Positions 54,120 through 64,000 of a stretch of DNA of 64,000 nt are shown here, one piece after another. How positions within the stretch are numbered: position 1 is the first letter of the stretch; the number at the start of each line of letters is the position of its first letter. This DNA comes from Cryptomeria japonica (lineage: Eukaryota; Streptophyta; Pinopsida; Cupressales; Cupressaceae). The notes below the pieces were generated by a model. It searched no databases, was not told the origin of the DNA, and saw nothing but the letters and a program-made list of their open reading frames with translations. The DNA is taken from contig NC_081409.1 in NCBI RefSeq assembly GCF_030272615.1, positions 241,138,332 through 241,202,331 on the forward strand, written 5' to 3'. The translations under genes and the position numbers were made by a program.

Positions 54120-54420
54120 GACTTCCGATGGAGCCCCAAAAGTATGAACTGAGACTTCCTTTAATGCCCCAAATCCACGAACTAAGCATTTTGATCACTT
54201 CCTATGAGCCCTCCAAAGCACGACCTAAGGCATGACGATTTCCAATGAGGTCTCAAATCAGCGACCTAAGCATTTTGATCATTTCCAATGGCCCCTCCAA
54301 AGAGCGACTTAAGCATTTCTACTTCCAATGAGGCTCTCAAATCATGACCTAAGGATTTCCCTTCCTATGACCCCCCAAATGTGCGAACTAAGGAAATACG
54401 ATTTTGCATTAAAGGCAAGG
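54120..54420 (+). repeat. U3 array of the intronic giant LTR
   Basis: About six imperfect units of 50-60 bp containing TTCCAATGAGGCTCTCAAAT and GCGACCTAAGCATTT. It takes the place of the 166/176-bp array of C but has an unrelated sequence. Confidence 0.7.
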
Positions 54421-55393
54421 GGAGACGTTTTAACACTTGTGCCACCTTGAGAGTGGGCCCCACAATAAGAAAAAGAACGTTATTATTCAAATTCAAATTG
54501 ATGAATCAAGTCATCCTTGAGCTTTAACTTGTAAATCATTAAATGAAATCCAAGAGTCGGCCTTGTGATGAGGTATCATTCCCCCTATCAATGACTATAA
54601 AGAAATGTTGATCATTGCATTTGATCAACATACAATTGATAATGTGAATGATCTTGACCAGGCAGCAACTTTGATCAACAAAGCAGCGATTCCATTCCAA
54701 GCAAATATTGTCAAGATTGCCATTGCTGGGACAGCAAATTCATTCACCATTGGCAGAGACTTTGATCAGGCTTAGCACTTAACGACTTTGCTTGGTGAAT
54801 TACATCCAAACATCGGTAAGACCTGTCCACAATCAGCATCAGCAATCAAGACAAGGCGAAGTCGCCCAAGGCATAGTGAATTCACCATTGGAGACAGTGA
54901 ATTTAAGAGAGAAAACAGCAATTCTACATCAGCAAATTAGACAAACTCCAACATTTGATACCAAGAATGCCTTGATATATAGGGCAATTTTGCCAAAGAA
55001 CGATAAAATTGAAGTTACCAGTCCATTTGGAAGCAATTTGCAGGTCTGAAACTAGTTTGTTTGACCAATTTCCTTAAAAATCAGACCTTGGTTAAGCACT
55101 GGTACAGCTTCTTGTTCATTGTTTTTACATGATTTTAATCATAGGATGCTTTGTCCATTGCATTTTGATCATCTAAGCATACTTCTCAGCATAATTCATT
55201 AAGCTTAGATGGCAATTTTCAAATTCTAGATAAGATTAGGGTTTCGCAAAAGCCTAGGGTTTTAGTAATTCACCAAGTTTTCAATAATTTTATATACTCC
55301 TAAGGAAGAAATACGAATTTAGATGCAGTTTAGATGTTATAAGCATTGAAGTCATATCACCACCCTAACTTGGACAACTCTCACAAGTAGAGC

Positions 55394-58300
55394 ATGGTAG
55401 GAGCACGAGAAGCTCTCATCAAGGAAGACTCAAAGGGAGAGGTGATGGAATCCAAGATTCATCATTTTGGAGCAATCTAGGAGACACCAACCTTGGCCAA
55501 ATCAACATGAAGAAGTTCCAAGGACCTTTGTACACCACCAAGCCTTCTGGACTCAAGAATGATGATTGAGAGCGGGATAGTGAAAGCAGTAGGCTTCCCT
55601 CTAGCTATTCAATGCAATGAGTTGATCGCTAACTGTGCCAAGAACTATGATGCAAGCAAAATGATAATAGTAGCACTTGATGGTAGAGAACTTGCCTATC
55701 TATCTATCAATGAAGCTTTCCACATACTTGAACTCAATGACATGATCTAAAAAAGCAAGGAAGCAATGCAAGCATTCTATGATGATGATCGCGACAAACG
55801 CCTTAGCATAATCAACAAGTATTGGTTATTGAAGAACAGGCCTGACATATCTAAGTTACCCACCAAGCTCCATAGGATTGATTTCAAGGAGGAATTCAGT
55901 GACTTGATCACTATGCTCAACGGAATCATGGAATCCCTCAAGCATCCTAGTTCGAGAATTGGACGTTCTACTTCATGGAGATCATATCGATTAGAAAGGA
56001 GAGGATCAATTGGGCAAGGATTATAAGCAATAACATTGATAGAACTCAAGAGACTTGCACGAACCAAACTATTCTACATGAGTTCATATCTCATATATTC
56101 ACTTGCTAGAGCTCATGAATACGCAGGATTAATCTATAGAGGTCTTGTTGGTATGAGAGCTAGAGAATTGAGATCATGTGAATCATACACACAACTACAT
56201 TACCCTAGCAGGACACATTACAAAAGAGTTAATGATGCCTTCGCTATTCATATAACAAGAACTCTGCAAGGTGGCATTCATCAAAGACTATCCCCACAAG
56301 CAAAAGAGATGATAGAGAAGTTTGGTGCTTGGTTTATCCAATTTCCCAAGTTCACCTACATAAGGATACAAGGATGTTCTTGTCCACCCTATGTGCTACT
56401 GAGATATCCTACTGACAACATAGTATTGCTTGAGTTGGTGAGGCAGTTGATGGCATATAACAAAGTATATAAAAACAGACACAAGACTAGAATTCCATTT
56501 GCCATTTCAATTGGACAGTCGTTGGAAGTATGCCCATCCTTGCAAGCAGCAGAGAAGGTGGAAGAGGAATTGAAATCTCTCCTTATTCCATAGTTTTCCA
56601 GAGATAGCTTTGATCCCTACGACAACATCAAGAGATCTAGTGGAAGAAGACACAAGAACAATTTACAATTGGAAGATCATTTCATGAATGATTGAGATGA
56701 TTTAGACATAAGAAGAAGAATGTGTTTGAGGCTATCGATTGACATCGTCAAAGCATGCAAGGTCTTCGACATTCCAGATCAAGCGCACGATAATGGAAGA
56801 CGCCTCCAACCAATATATGAACAAGAGAAAGACAAAGAGGTGAAAGTCAATTGGATTGATGTGGAGATCACCAACTTGAAAGAACTGATGAAGCCAGTCT
56901 TAGCATATACAATGGGTAGACGTTCAAATCCATAAATTGAAGAGCCAAGACACCCAATTGACTTTCAAACTGATGGGGGCGGTAGAATCTTCCGATGATG
57001 ATATAGAAAGTGAAAGTATGAGTGGAAGTGCCACCAGTCAGCTCATTCCAAAGGATCTTAGAGAAGGAAAAGTCACAAGGAAGAGGCCCCTAACAAGAAA
57101 CATAAGTCAAATTCAGACCGCCCTTTCTACTAGTACCTCTTCCGTGCACGAAATAGAAATGAATCAAGCAGTTGGCCAAGAAAATTATCCACCAAGAGGA
57201 AGCATTGATCATGGAGTGAATGAGTCAATGGAATCTACAGTTCAAAACAACAGATGTGAAAATACAGACAAGGGTAAACAACCATTGGGTCAAGACAATT
57301 CAATCCCACGTAAGCTAGCCAATGATAAAACAAGCAATGATATACATGTGGATATTGAAAATGAAGATCAATAAGTAACATCTCCACCCCGAGAAGATCA
57401 AGAATTAAATGAAGTGCAAGTAGGAGAAGATCAAGAAAATCTGCTATCCCTGCATGGCTTAGGGAGAGATTAACAAAAGAAGTGATAGTAGCATAGTAAG
57501 ATCCTATTGATTTGGGCAGCTCCCTGAATGAAACTCAAGAAACTGTTGAGAAGAAGAAAGCAATGAAGATGTCAAAGATGACAAGAGATGGTGTGTTAGA
57601 CAGCTCAAATAACCGAAGGACAACTGAGAGGGGAGGGGGGTGAATTAGTTGTCAACAGATTATAGAACTTTAAGCATTAAAACCTTATTACCAGAATACA
57701 TAAACCAAATACTGGAATAGCAGATATAACAGTTAAGCACAAATATAAACCATAAAACATTTACCAACCATCCACAAAAGATAACACCAAGATTTGCACG
57801 TGGGAAACCCGGTAAAGGGAAAAACCACGATGGGAAGCCTACCCACAATCAAATAAAACATCTGCAGTATGTGATTACAATAAGAGGGGCCTGCACATGC
57901 AGGAAGGCCAACAGCCTAGAGCACACTGCTCATCACAAAAGAGCCTCACTGACTACAAAATAAATCCAGACTACAATCCGGAAGAAGAATGAACTACCAG
58001 AATAGCATCTCCTATGCCTGAGTACAGTTCCAATTAAGCTCAGTACCAGAGGTCTTAAACCTCTTTTACCAATCCAATTCGATCGCCTATGATCGACCAA
58101 AAACCTCTGCATATGATTACAACTTTATTCGCACACAGATAATCCCATAACCATAATCCCATGATCTACAAAAAGATCTTACATCATATTTATACCAACC
58201 CGGGACCTAAACAATTAGGTCGGCCACCTAAAAGATAATACAATAAATTCATAACTTAAACCCGCAATCTAATGATCAACCAAGTCAACCTGAGACCAAA

Positions 58301-59765
58301 ACAACATAATCCAATCAATAAACCCAACCAGTAACGCATCGGGATCATCCACCAACACGTTACATAAACCGGTCCATAACCTAGCCGAATAAGATAGCAT
58401 TAGGTCCGGACCCAAATCCAACACCACCGATCAACAGGAACACGAACAAGATAACCAATAGTATCCAGAGCCATCTAGAAGCCGCGCCAACACCACTTAT
58501 CACGTGCATCAAAAAGTCTTCAACAAAGCTCTTGTAGCAGAACCCTTACTGGTGACCAAAAAGCTTACTAGAACAAATGATAGCTCCTGAGTCATCAAAT
58601 CCTGAACCAATTGATCGTGATACCCATCTGAATAGCATGAATGACAAATCCAAACCAAATCCACAAGCCAAAACATACCGGATCAATATCATAAACCAAC
58701 CACTCTTCTGGAACCTACCGGAAGCCGGTAAACAACCAAAATAGCCGATGTTGCCATCAATGAGAAAACATCAATGCAACACATAATCAATTCCTCCAAT
58801 TACCAACATGGTGAAGGATCTCAAATAATATAGATTGCCACTCCAAGAGTAGATAAGCCCGAAGGCGAGATCATAGCAGAAGAATATGACTTGGAGACTA
58901 TTGATTTAGGTCCTCCTACCACTGATCAGAGAAATAGGAAAGAGAAATCAATGTATTGAGGAGTCACATCCAACAGTTCAAGCAACTGCTGAGGCAACAT
59001 GATCCTTTAGCTATGCCACCAACATTGCTTCCTTTGGACTCAATTGACAATTTTGAAAAGATGAAAACTTCAACACACCTGATGGATACTTGGATAAATA
59101 AGACTTTCAAAAGGGCTAATGCATTTATAAAAGAACTAGTGAAGATATTTGATAGAGTTGTAAGTGTTCTTGAAAGAACTCAAGTCCTCATGGCAGCATA
59201 TGATACTTTTGTTTACACCAGAGACTATACTATGCCAAGATTGCAAGCAATAAAGAAACTGTTGAAACAAACTTTGGTGAATGAAGGAGTATTGAAAGAT
59301 GGACAATCACCTGATTTTTAGTAGTGGAGTAACTTGCTACGCATGAGGAAGGTCATTTTTGAATATATCGGCAATGGATACACCCAAGTTGATGGAGCAA
59401 TAAACTTGATACACGATAAGATCGTAGAGGTAGTTGAGATCATTCTTGAGAAGGAGATGAATGGAGAAATCTACATAGATGTTAATCAATTAGCTAATCG
59501 AGTGAAGACCATATTCTTTGGAATAGACGGATCACCTTCCGAGAAGCAGTTGGATGATATACACTCATTGACAGTGCTTGCCAGTAAGACAAGAGATTTT
59601 GGGCCAGGATGGGAGACAACTTTTACCTTAGTTTTGGAAGAACAATTAAAGAACCTACCTGCAGTTCCAATAACTGAGACTGAATTCATGACGTCTAGAT
59701 TGATTGAATTTGCAAAAAGAGAAAAGGATAAGGGCAACAAGATTCTAGAAGATAGTGTGTTATGA
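55394..59765 (+). pseudogene. LTR-borne ORF, intronic copy (broken)
   Basis: Relative of the C ORF along its whole length: MVGAREALIKED start, MIESGIVKAVGFPLAIQCNE (55559), RGLVGMRARELRSCESYTQL and GAWFIQFPKFTYIRIQGCS (56300), KKKAMKMSKMTRDG before the insertion at 57594, and IATPRVDKPEGEIIAEEY after it (58835). C-terminal blocks are 58956-59321 and 59334-59765 (RKVIFEYIGNGYTQVDGAIN, LEEQLKNLPAVPITE). Many stops and shifts. It appears closer to C than to the B copies. Confidence 0.85.
57594..58808 (-). mobile_element. Ty1/copia-like solo LTR (1,215 bp)
   Basis: Minus orientation TGTTGGTAATTGGAGG to GCTGTCTAACA, TSD TGGTG at 57589-57593 and 58809-58813. Removing it restores codon-for-codon alignment with C across the site (RDG then EGSQII), which confirms the boundaries. 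Its C-rich end matches the remnant at 5531-6530. Confidence 0.9.
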
Positions 59766-59969
59766 TCCTATGTGGTGTCATTTTTTCCTATTGGAGGATT
59801 TTTCCTCGTATTTTGTGCTAAGTGGATGTCACATTCCCATTGGCTGATATTTAATAATTTGCAATAATTAGGTTTTTTGGTTGTAACAAACCCTAATTAG
59901 GGGTTAGGTTGCAAAATATGGGCCCTTGATTTTGATTTAATCTTGGCCATTCATTGTAATTGAGAGCTC

Positions 59970-59976
59970 TATATAA
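59970..59976 (+). promoter_or_regulatory. LTR TATA box of the intronic giant LTR
   Basis: TATATAA, about 205 bp after the ORF stop, at the same relative place as in C. Confidence 0.6.
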
Positions 59977-59990
59977 GCTCAACTCATTTC

Positions 59991-60287
59991 TGTTTGCCAC
60001 ATACGGGTAAACGGTTAAATGTAGAAAGTAAATGTACAAAACATAATGGAAATATATTAAAGAACCAGTCTCTATATTAATTCAACAGTCCATGTACATC
60101 AAGTGCTTATAACATCACACCCAGATACGACTATCATGATCCTACTTCGAAGGAAAGGTATGCAATATATACTACCCGAAGGGGTGCGACCAACCGTCGC
60201 GTCCAACTGCCCTTCGGGAAGACTAACTGACTGCCATAACCCACAATTACCGACGACAACATAACATAATGATTATTCCTGACAACA
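59991..60287 (-). mobile_element. Small solo LTR (297 bp)
   Basis: Plus-strand ends TGTTTGCCACAT and CTGACAACA, TSD ATTTC at 59986-59990 and 60288-60292. Removing it restores the match to the R region of C. On the minus strand it has TGTTGTCAGGAATAATC and GTAGTATATATTGC, a likely promoter. Probably a small copia or TRIM-type LTR. Confidence 0.85.
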
Positions 60288-61099
60288 ATTTCATTTGTAA
60301 AGGATCAATTAGAAGAGTTTTGAAGAATTGTTGCTCGATGCTGCATAATTATTAAAATCATTGTAAGTGTTGGTGAATTATTGAGTTTTGGAGCATTTGC
60401 TTGTTTCTTCATCCTTTAATGAGAGAAGTTAATATTGAAAAAACAAAAAAAATCAGAATAGAATTTTCTTTAGATGTTTTTTTTAGATGAATGGAAGATG
60501 TATGTGTATGATTGATAGTGAAGCTCATTGTTCATACTACTATTACTCCATCGATGGTGAAGTATCTTGCATAGTCGATTGAACTTATCTTAGCAAAAGC
60601 TTAACTTCAATTGCTATTCCATCATTGATATGCTTCATCTTGAAGGTATCTATGCTTGTGGTAGTGATTTGAAAATCATCCAGCTATCCTTAGAAGATTG
60701 CACTAGCGTTGTGGAGATGCTTATTGCATGTCGAAGCAAAGCTTAGTCGAGTTCACTTGAAGTTGTCCATTGTCTTGCATGCTTAGTATTAGTGTAGCAT
60801 TCCCCAAACCTTGCTCCTTTTTTCATTTTTTATCAAAGATCATTAGTAGTAGAAAAGAACGATATTGCAACATCATTCAAAGAACAACATTCCATTGAGC
60901 TTGAATTGGCGAAGAACAATTACGTAAGTCCCCTCGCAGGTACAGCGAACACATCACACCATTGCTATCCAACACGTCAAGACCTAACATCGTAAACCTT
61001 GGAGTCATCTTAAGCGAACCTTTGCTAATCTTCAGCATTTGAGAAGTCTTTGTTCAAGACAGGATAGAGTATTCAATACTTTATTTTGTGTTCGATATT

Positions 61100-63623
61100 C
61101 CCACCCACCAAGTCTTCGCCATCCTATTTCTCCCACCCTAGCTGATGTCTCATCTTGCTCCATCTTTCTTCTTATATGCTTAATTTGGAAATTCACTGTA
61201 TAATACTGAAAAAACAAATGTTAGTAAATAGTTTGTGTATATATCTTAATTTGAGATGGGTTTGGTCGCAATCAAATATATTATTGGTATTGTAGTTACA
61301 AGTTCAATCATGGCCATACTCATCTTTGTGTTTTAATATGTTTGGGATGGGTTTGATGGTGAGCAAATCTGACTTATGTGTAAGGATGGAATCAGTCTTG
61401 CACAAACCAATCTCAGAGGCTTGTTTTTATAAAGAAAAACAAATAGAATGCCTTATTAAGTCTATAATTATCCCAAGGTCCTCTACAATCATTTTCTACC
61501 ATTTTCAAATAATTGTGCAATTTCTCTTACTCATTCACAAGTCGGATGTGATCAATTACATGAAGGATAATACAAACCATTTAGAGACTTTACAAGACCA
61601 TAGATACAACAATGGTAATGTTTTCATATGACAACCAGATCCATAAAGGGGCACTGCCCCTTAACCCCTGCTCTGGTTTTAATAAGAAAAAAATAATTTT
61701 TCTTTTGTGCTCATGTTTTTCACATATGTAACCCTTAAAAGTAATAACACGGATTTCTAATTTATAATTATATAACACTATGATGTACATTTAACTCTTT
61801 TTGATCTATGAATGAAACTAAAAATACTTATGTAAATTCAGTTTCATATGTATTTTCAAAGATTATCTTACAAATTCATGTCTATTTTAATGTTCAGAAA
61901 ATTTTGCTGAGTCACAGTTTGAGTCAAATTTGGGCCTGCCAAGTCCAACTTTTTGAACAGTGTACGCTCTTATAACCAGAGATGAGAAAAAGCATATTCA
62001 TGCATTACAACAATATAATGTCTTCATCCTTCCTTCTATTTATATGCATCTTATTTTCCAAAACTAGCATTTTGCAAAACCCAAACCATCAATGTGAAAT
62101 AGAAGAAATTTTTCCAAGTTTTAAAAACCTAGGTGTGACATAGAAAGAAAGAATTAAAAAGGAAGTTGCTGAATCTCAGTAATGATGTTCAACTTTTAAA
62201 ACCAAATTCTTGAAAATATTTGACTTGAATTACAAGTAACAATCCAGATGCAAAATAGCTTGAGCACATAGCAAGCAAACATTGCATTGTAGGAAACTGT
62301 TGTTTAAAAAATGCCTAGAAAATCATTCAACGTAACCTCAAAGAAAAAGGTCATCTCCAGATGTAACATTTTTAGTAACAAACGAAGAGCCTATAGCTTA
62401 TTTTAGCAGGAAAAATTGCTGCAAAAAATCATGGTCAACCCATTTATTTAGCTTCCAAAAACAAAGCTGTGAGAAGTACGAGTAGAGGTATCCTTAGAGG
62501 ACCTTTAAAACTGCCTTACGAGGGTTCAAAACATCTAAAAGTTTCAGCTTTAGTCCCAAATAAACCATATATGTATCTCAAAATCCACATAAAAATGCAT
62601 AGAAGAACTACAAATCATTTTGACTTGCGAGGTTGATGAGGAAATGGGCTCAGTGGCTGTGAAATAAATGTAAAATATCAAACTTGCAGTGCCGGGATTT
62701 TGCAGAAAGCTTTGTAAATGATACATTGGAAATGAAAATGGTGGTTATAAATTACATGTCGCTTTGTGAAAGGCCGTATTGAATATGAGTATCCTTACAT
62801 CAAATGCACTCTTTGCTGCCATGACTGGCAACTTAAGTGCCAAAATGCAAGATTTGAATCAAGTGCCTATGTAAGATCACCTATGTGTAAGGAGGGTGTT
62901 CTAGGGAGGAGTTTCAAATCATATGGTTTGATTAACACCTTAGGTCCAAAAACATTTTATTGCAGGCATCCAATACTGTCAGATACCTGAAAGCAAATTC
63001 AAAACCAAGAAGATTGCTTTAATTGATGCCAAGAATAAAGATTATCACTATGTCAGATTCTAGGCAATTTGCTCAAACGAGACGAATTGTCATATTTGCA
63101 TTTGAAATAGACAGAATGTGTATGTGAAACAAATGGGGTGAGATTTACCTAGTCAAATAATTGTCACAGCCCACAAACTAAAAACTTTATTTCACTAATC
63201 GCTTGCAAGACCATCAAATCAGCAAATTGAGTGCTAAGCCAGAGCCTAGTTTGCTTATTACTCAATGTAATCAAGGAAGCCCATCAAACATAAAAAATGA
63301 TACTTCATCCAAGCTAGAAGTGGAGGCCTTAACAACTTAAAATATGAGCAAGTTGAGAGCGAAATATCAATACTGGTATGTTGGCATATTGAAGGTTGAA
63401 AATACCTTGGTTGTAGTAAATGGAATTTTTTTGGAAGGTGGGGGGGTACAGAATTTCCACAATACAAAAGTATAGATGTACTTTTTGTCTGTGTGTATTT
63501 ACATGTATTGATCTATATTTTCTCATCCATACATATTTCTGAATTTTGGAATTCTTGGCATCTACATTGACGTAAAATTTCTTCTCTGCTAACTGAAAAG
63601 TTACATTTGCCTTGATCATACAG
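61100..63623. other. Second part of the 13.2-kb intron
   Basis: AT-rich, no element or exon recognised. It ends in TTTGCCTTGATCATACAG at the acceptor of the last exon. Confidence 0.45.
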
Positions 63624-63674
63624 GAGTTGATGGTATTGACCTTACAAATGCATTGCAATTGATCATCAAGTTTG
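63624..63674 (+). CDS. 5'-3' exonuclease, exon c
   Basis: A 51-bp exon between CATACAG and GTATGCC. In the phase left by exon b it reads VDGIDLTNALQLIIKF after the shared Gly, and ends in phase 1 again. It completes the helix-hairpin-helix begun in exon b (SDNIPG then VDGI). The exact phase match across 13.2 kb is strong evidence that both belong to one gene. Later exons lie beyond the window; 63675-64000 is intron. Confidence 0.87.
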
Positions 63675-64000
63675 GTATGCCATACTCTTCCTCTGACTGC
63701 TGCATTTTGTCTTAATTCTAACTCCACATGCTTTGTAGATTTCTTATAGAATTTCATAACCCTACATGCTTTATAGTTTGTTATTTTCTACAAAATATTT
63801 TGCTCTGGAGTGATTAGATTCTTGAGATTTCATGCCGGTCTATGGTAGTAATTTGTGTTCCTTAGACTGGGATGTAATTTACATCTATTTATAAATACCT
63901 TAAATAATTTAGGCTCAAATGACTAATGGTTTATCAAATGTCTAAAACCATCAGATTGCTTGTTACTGATTCATCCCATCTGTGCCATTTAGCTATAGAG

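Larger units (their letters stand above)
53826..61099 (+). mobile_element. Giant ORF-bearing solo LTR in the host intron
   Basis: Begins TGTTGTGACCATTTCACT (hairpins partly decayed, CCCCATC/AATGCG) and ends within the conserved U5 tail (TTCAAGACAGGATAGAG, TTTATTTTGTGTTCGATA). The last ~25 bp seen in C are missing, and no clear TSD was found (CTATT at the left, ATATT at the right). Array 54120-54420, ORF 55394-59765, TATA box 59970-59976. It contains two solo LTRs of other families. It lies in sense orientation with the exonuclease gene. Confidence 0.85.

Noticed and set aside
57600-58835. CTCAAATAA on both sides of the insertion, suggesting a 9-bp duplication and a Mutator-like element
   Set aside because: With that boundary the restored ORF is 4 bases too long. 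The TGGTG boundary with TG...CA ends restores codon-for-codon alignment to C, so it is an LTR.

Overview
The window looks like a plant nuclear genome dominated by transposable elements, most likely a gymnosperm (conifer-like). The signs are a host gene with kilobase-scale introns, deeply nested and decayed LTR retrotransposons, many solo LTRs, and C-to-T type decay of their reading frames. Species cannot be fixed from the sequence alone.

Layout. (1) 1-5179: the 5' part, in its own minus orientation, of a giant LTR carrying a large ORF, cut by the window edge. (2) 5180-7243: old unclassified sequence with a Ty1/copia-like LTR remnant. (3) 7244-44675: one very large minus-strand Ty3/gypsy element, called B here, bounded by the 5-bp target-site duplication (TSD) GTCAT. 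Its 5' LTR is 30066-44675 and its 3' LTR is 7244-21852. Its internal region, 21853-30065, carries gag, protease, an extra RNase H, reverse transcriptase, RNase H and integrase. Nested in the 3' LTR are a non-autonomous minus-strand element A (7981-16530) and a solo LTR (17316-18584, TSD GTACC). Nested in the 5' LTR is unit C (31705-39381, TSD ATAGT). Subtracting these, B is about 19.9 kb with a 5' LTR of about 6.9 kb. (4) 44681-50035: a LINE reverse transcriptase remnant and intron-like sequence. (5) Three exons (50036-50121, 50314-50423, 63624-63674) of a host 5'-3' exonuclease gene of the DNA polymerase I exonuclease type. The last two are separated by a 13.2-kb intron that holds another giant ORF-bearing LTR (53826 to about 61099), itself hit by two smaller solo LTRs (TSDs TGGTG and ATTTC).

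The main discovery is that the LTRs themselves carry a gene. A protein family of about 1,000-1,070 residues lies in sense orientation inside the U3 part of the LTR, upstream of the LTR TATA box and downstream of a tandem-repeat array. It occurs in both LTRs of the gag-pol element B, in the partial LTR at the left edge, and in two giant solo LTRs (C and the intronic copy). No gag-pol lies inside C or the intronic copy. Related LTRs without the ORF (A, and the solo LTR at 17316) share the same end structures. In organisation this recalls the U3-resident gene of mouse mammary tumour virus, but I know of no described plant equivalent and do not recognise the protein.

Other structural signals: two short hairpins at the 5' end of every LTR whose stems change in a compensatory way between subfamilies; a 14-unit array in C with spacing almost exactly 166 or 176 bp; an extra RNase H domain between protease and reverse transcriptase instead of before integrase; and a primer-binding-site-like sequence on the wrong strand beside the 3' LTR of B.
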